A DNA stretch of 23,233 nt, from contig JAIRSD010000072.1 of NCBI GenBank assembly GCA_031255615.1, positions 1-23,233 on the forward strand, in the 5' to 3' direction. The notes beneath the pieces were generated by a model. The model was not told the origin of the DNA. It did no database searches and was given only the letters and a program-made list of their open reading frames with translations. The first letter of the stretch is position 1. Every line of letters begins with the position of its first letter. This DNA is from Treponema sp. (GTDB lineage: Bacteria > Spirochaetota > Spirochaetia > Treponematales > Breznakiellaceae). Shown one piece after another: positions 22,446 to 23,233 of the stretch. A program made the position numbers and the translations under genes.

Positions 22446-22619
22446 ATTCGCGGCGGGGGCTCATACCCCGCCATTTGCGGCGGTTGGAGAATTGGCAACG
22501 CCTGCAAAAAATGGCAGGAGGCCCCACGGCTGCATAATTCCCTTGCAGAACGAGGCTCGTAAACGATGCAACGCTTGCAAGATACTCCGCCATTTGCGGG
22601 GAGCTTCATTCGCGGCGGG
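22446..22619. repeat. Short direct repeats in a gene-free stretch
   Basis: The gene-free stretch 22428-22963 contains ATTCGCGGCGGG at 22446-22457 and 22608-22619. The word CCGCCATTTGCGG occurs at 22468-22480 and 22587-22599. A small hairpin, CCTGC with GCAGG, lies at about 22501-22518. ORFs here are low-complexity and I see no real gene. Confidence 0.7.
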
Positions 22620-22638
22620 TTTCAAGGCCCCGCCGGGC

Positions 22639-22687
22639 GGCGGCGGGGCAGCCTGTTGTCCGGGCGGCGGGGCAGCCTGTTGTCCGG
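22639..22687. repeat. 24-bp tandem duplication
   Basis: The unit around GGCGGGGCAGCCTGTTGTCC occurs twice with an exact period of 24 bases. The match covers 22639-22663 against 22663-22687 with no mismatch. Confidence 0.9.
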
Positions 22688-22884
22688 CGGTTCCAAAACC
22701 AAACACCCCCTGGAACAAGGGTCGGCTGGTATTCCGCTGTCCTTTACAGTGTTTCGCGGGTTGGGGGGGGTTCGGAGTTATGGGGGGCATGCAGGGTAGG
22801 AGCAGGGGGCCGCTATGTGAGACGGGGGGAAGGGGGCGGCGGTGTCGGAAGTGGAAAGAGGAGCGGTGGAACAGGGAAAACTGG

Positions 22885-23233
22885 CAGGGTATCGGCGTTT
22901 ACTTTTTTCACGGACAGGGAAGGCATGGTATAATAAGCCGACATAATTTCTTGGGAGAGAAAGATGAAGACGATAAGCGCCGGCGAGTTGGGCGCGGGTT
23001 GTGGACTATCTGGAACAGATAAAGGATCCGCGGCGGACGGCATACGGGAATATCCGGCACAAACTGGTAGATATAATCGCCATAGCTTTTACGGCGGTCC
23101 TGTGCGGGTATGAGGACTACGAAGAGATGGAAGCGTTTGGGGAATTGCGGCGGGATTTTCTCGGAAGTTTTCTTGAACTGCCCGGGGGAATACCGGACGA
23201 GTCGGCGTTTCGGCGGGTATTGCAGTGTCTGAA
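22885..23233 (+). mobile_element. ISAs1-family insertion sequence, left part
   Basis: The transposase N-terminus marks the element. Its left end is not certain. A CAGGGTATCGGCGTTTAC...TTTTTTCA stretch from 22885 resembles the general look of ISAs1 terminal repeats, but the other end is outside the window. A TATAAT box at 22929-22934 and GGGAG at 22953-22957 serve the transposase. Confidence 0.6.
22964..23233 (+). pseudogene. ISAs1-family transposase, 5' part, apparent frameshift, cut by window end
   Basis: From about 22998 the frame reads VVDYLEQIKDPRR, DIIAIAFTAVLCGYEDYEEM, LELPGGIPDESAFRRVLQ. This is the DDE_Tnp_1-associated N-terminal domain of ISAs1-family transposases. The natural start ATG at 22964, with a ribosome site and promoter, is in another frame (MKTISAGELG). 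Removing one G from the GGG at 22990-22992 joins the two into MKTISAGELARVVDYLEQ, a typical family start. The copy is therefore either frameshifted or carries a sequencing error. The alternative is an internal GTG start at 23001. The catalytic DDE region lies beyond the window. Confidence 0.8.

Overview
The window looks like a chromosomal segment of a GC-rich treponeme or close relative (Spirochaetales). The main evidence is a cytoplasmic filament protein CfpA, a periplasmic-flagellar sheath protein FlaA, a von Willebrand-like/pallilysin-like gene pair beside cfpA, and an amidase-GerMN-FlaA cluster. From memory, both neighbourhoods match Treponema pallidum (around TP0748-TP0751 and TP0247-TP0249). 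Third codon positions are strongly G/C, so most genes have long open antisense shadows. The high GC and the dense intergenic repeats suggest an environmental or gut-type relative rather than T. pallidum itself; that is inference.

Layout. 1-520 holds about 2.8 tandem copies of a 180-190 bp fold-back repeat. cfpA (570-2654, minus) follows, with a clear terminator and promoter. 2655-3468 is gene-free and contains a dense array of short perfect hairpins. Then come a secreted vWA-like protein and a large pallilysin-like membrane-anchored protein (3469-5616, plus). A tightly overlapping minus-strand operon follows: thiN, folD, a small membrane protein, miaB, a LapA-type protein and a SPOR-domain protein (10445 down to 5731). 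A second hairpin array sits between thiN and the divergent tRNA nucleotidyltransferase gene (10761-12155). That gene overlaps rnc tail-to-tail, and rnc ends the rpmF-acpP-rnc operon. coaD, a lipoprotein, a secreted HEAT-repeat protein and tRNA-Glu(UUC) follow. Next are a RelA/SpoT-type synthetase fused to TPRs, flaA with its own promoter and terminator, a third hairpin array in inverted orientation, a GerMN-domain protein and an N-acetylmuramoyl-L-alanine amidase. The end holds an ATP-grasp enzyme, a repeat-rich gene-free stretch, and the 5' end of an ISAs1-family transposase that carries an apparent +1 frameshift.

How the genes fit together. Cell architecture and motility (CfpA, FlaA, amidase, SPOR, secreted repeat proteins) is mixed with RNA and translation housekeeping (miaB, cca, rnc, tRNA-Glu, rpmF), cofactor and lipid metabolism (thiN, folD, coaD, acpP) and stringent-response signalling.

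The most unusual feature is a modular intergenic repeat family present three times in 23 kb. Constant connector words occur in the same order, but the palindromes between them have different arms that stay self-complementary. Two genes (cca and the 14254 lipoprotein) also have promoters that place the predicted transcript start at, or a couple of bases before, the ATG.
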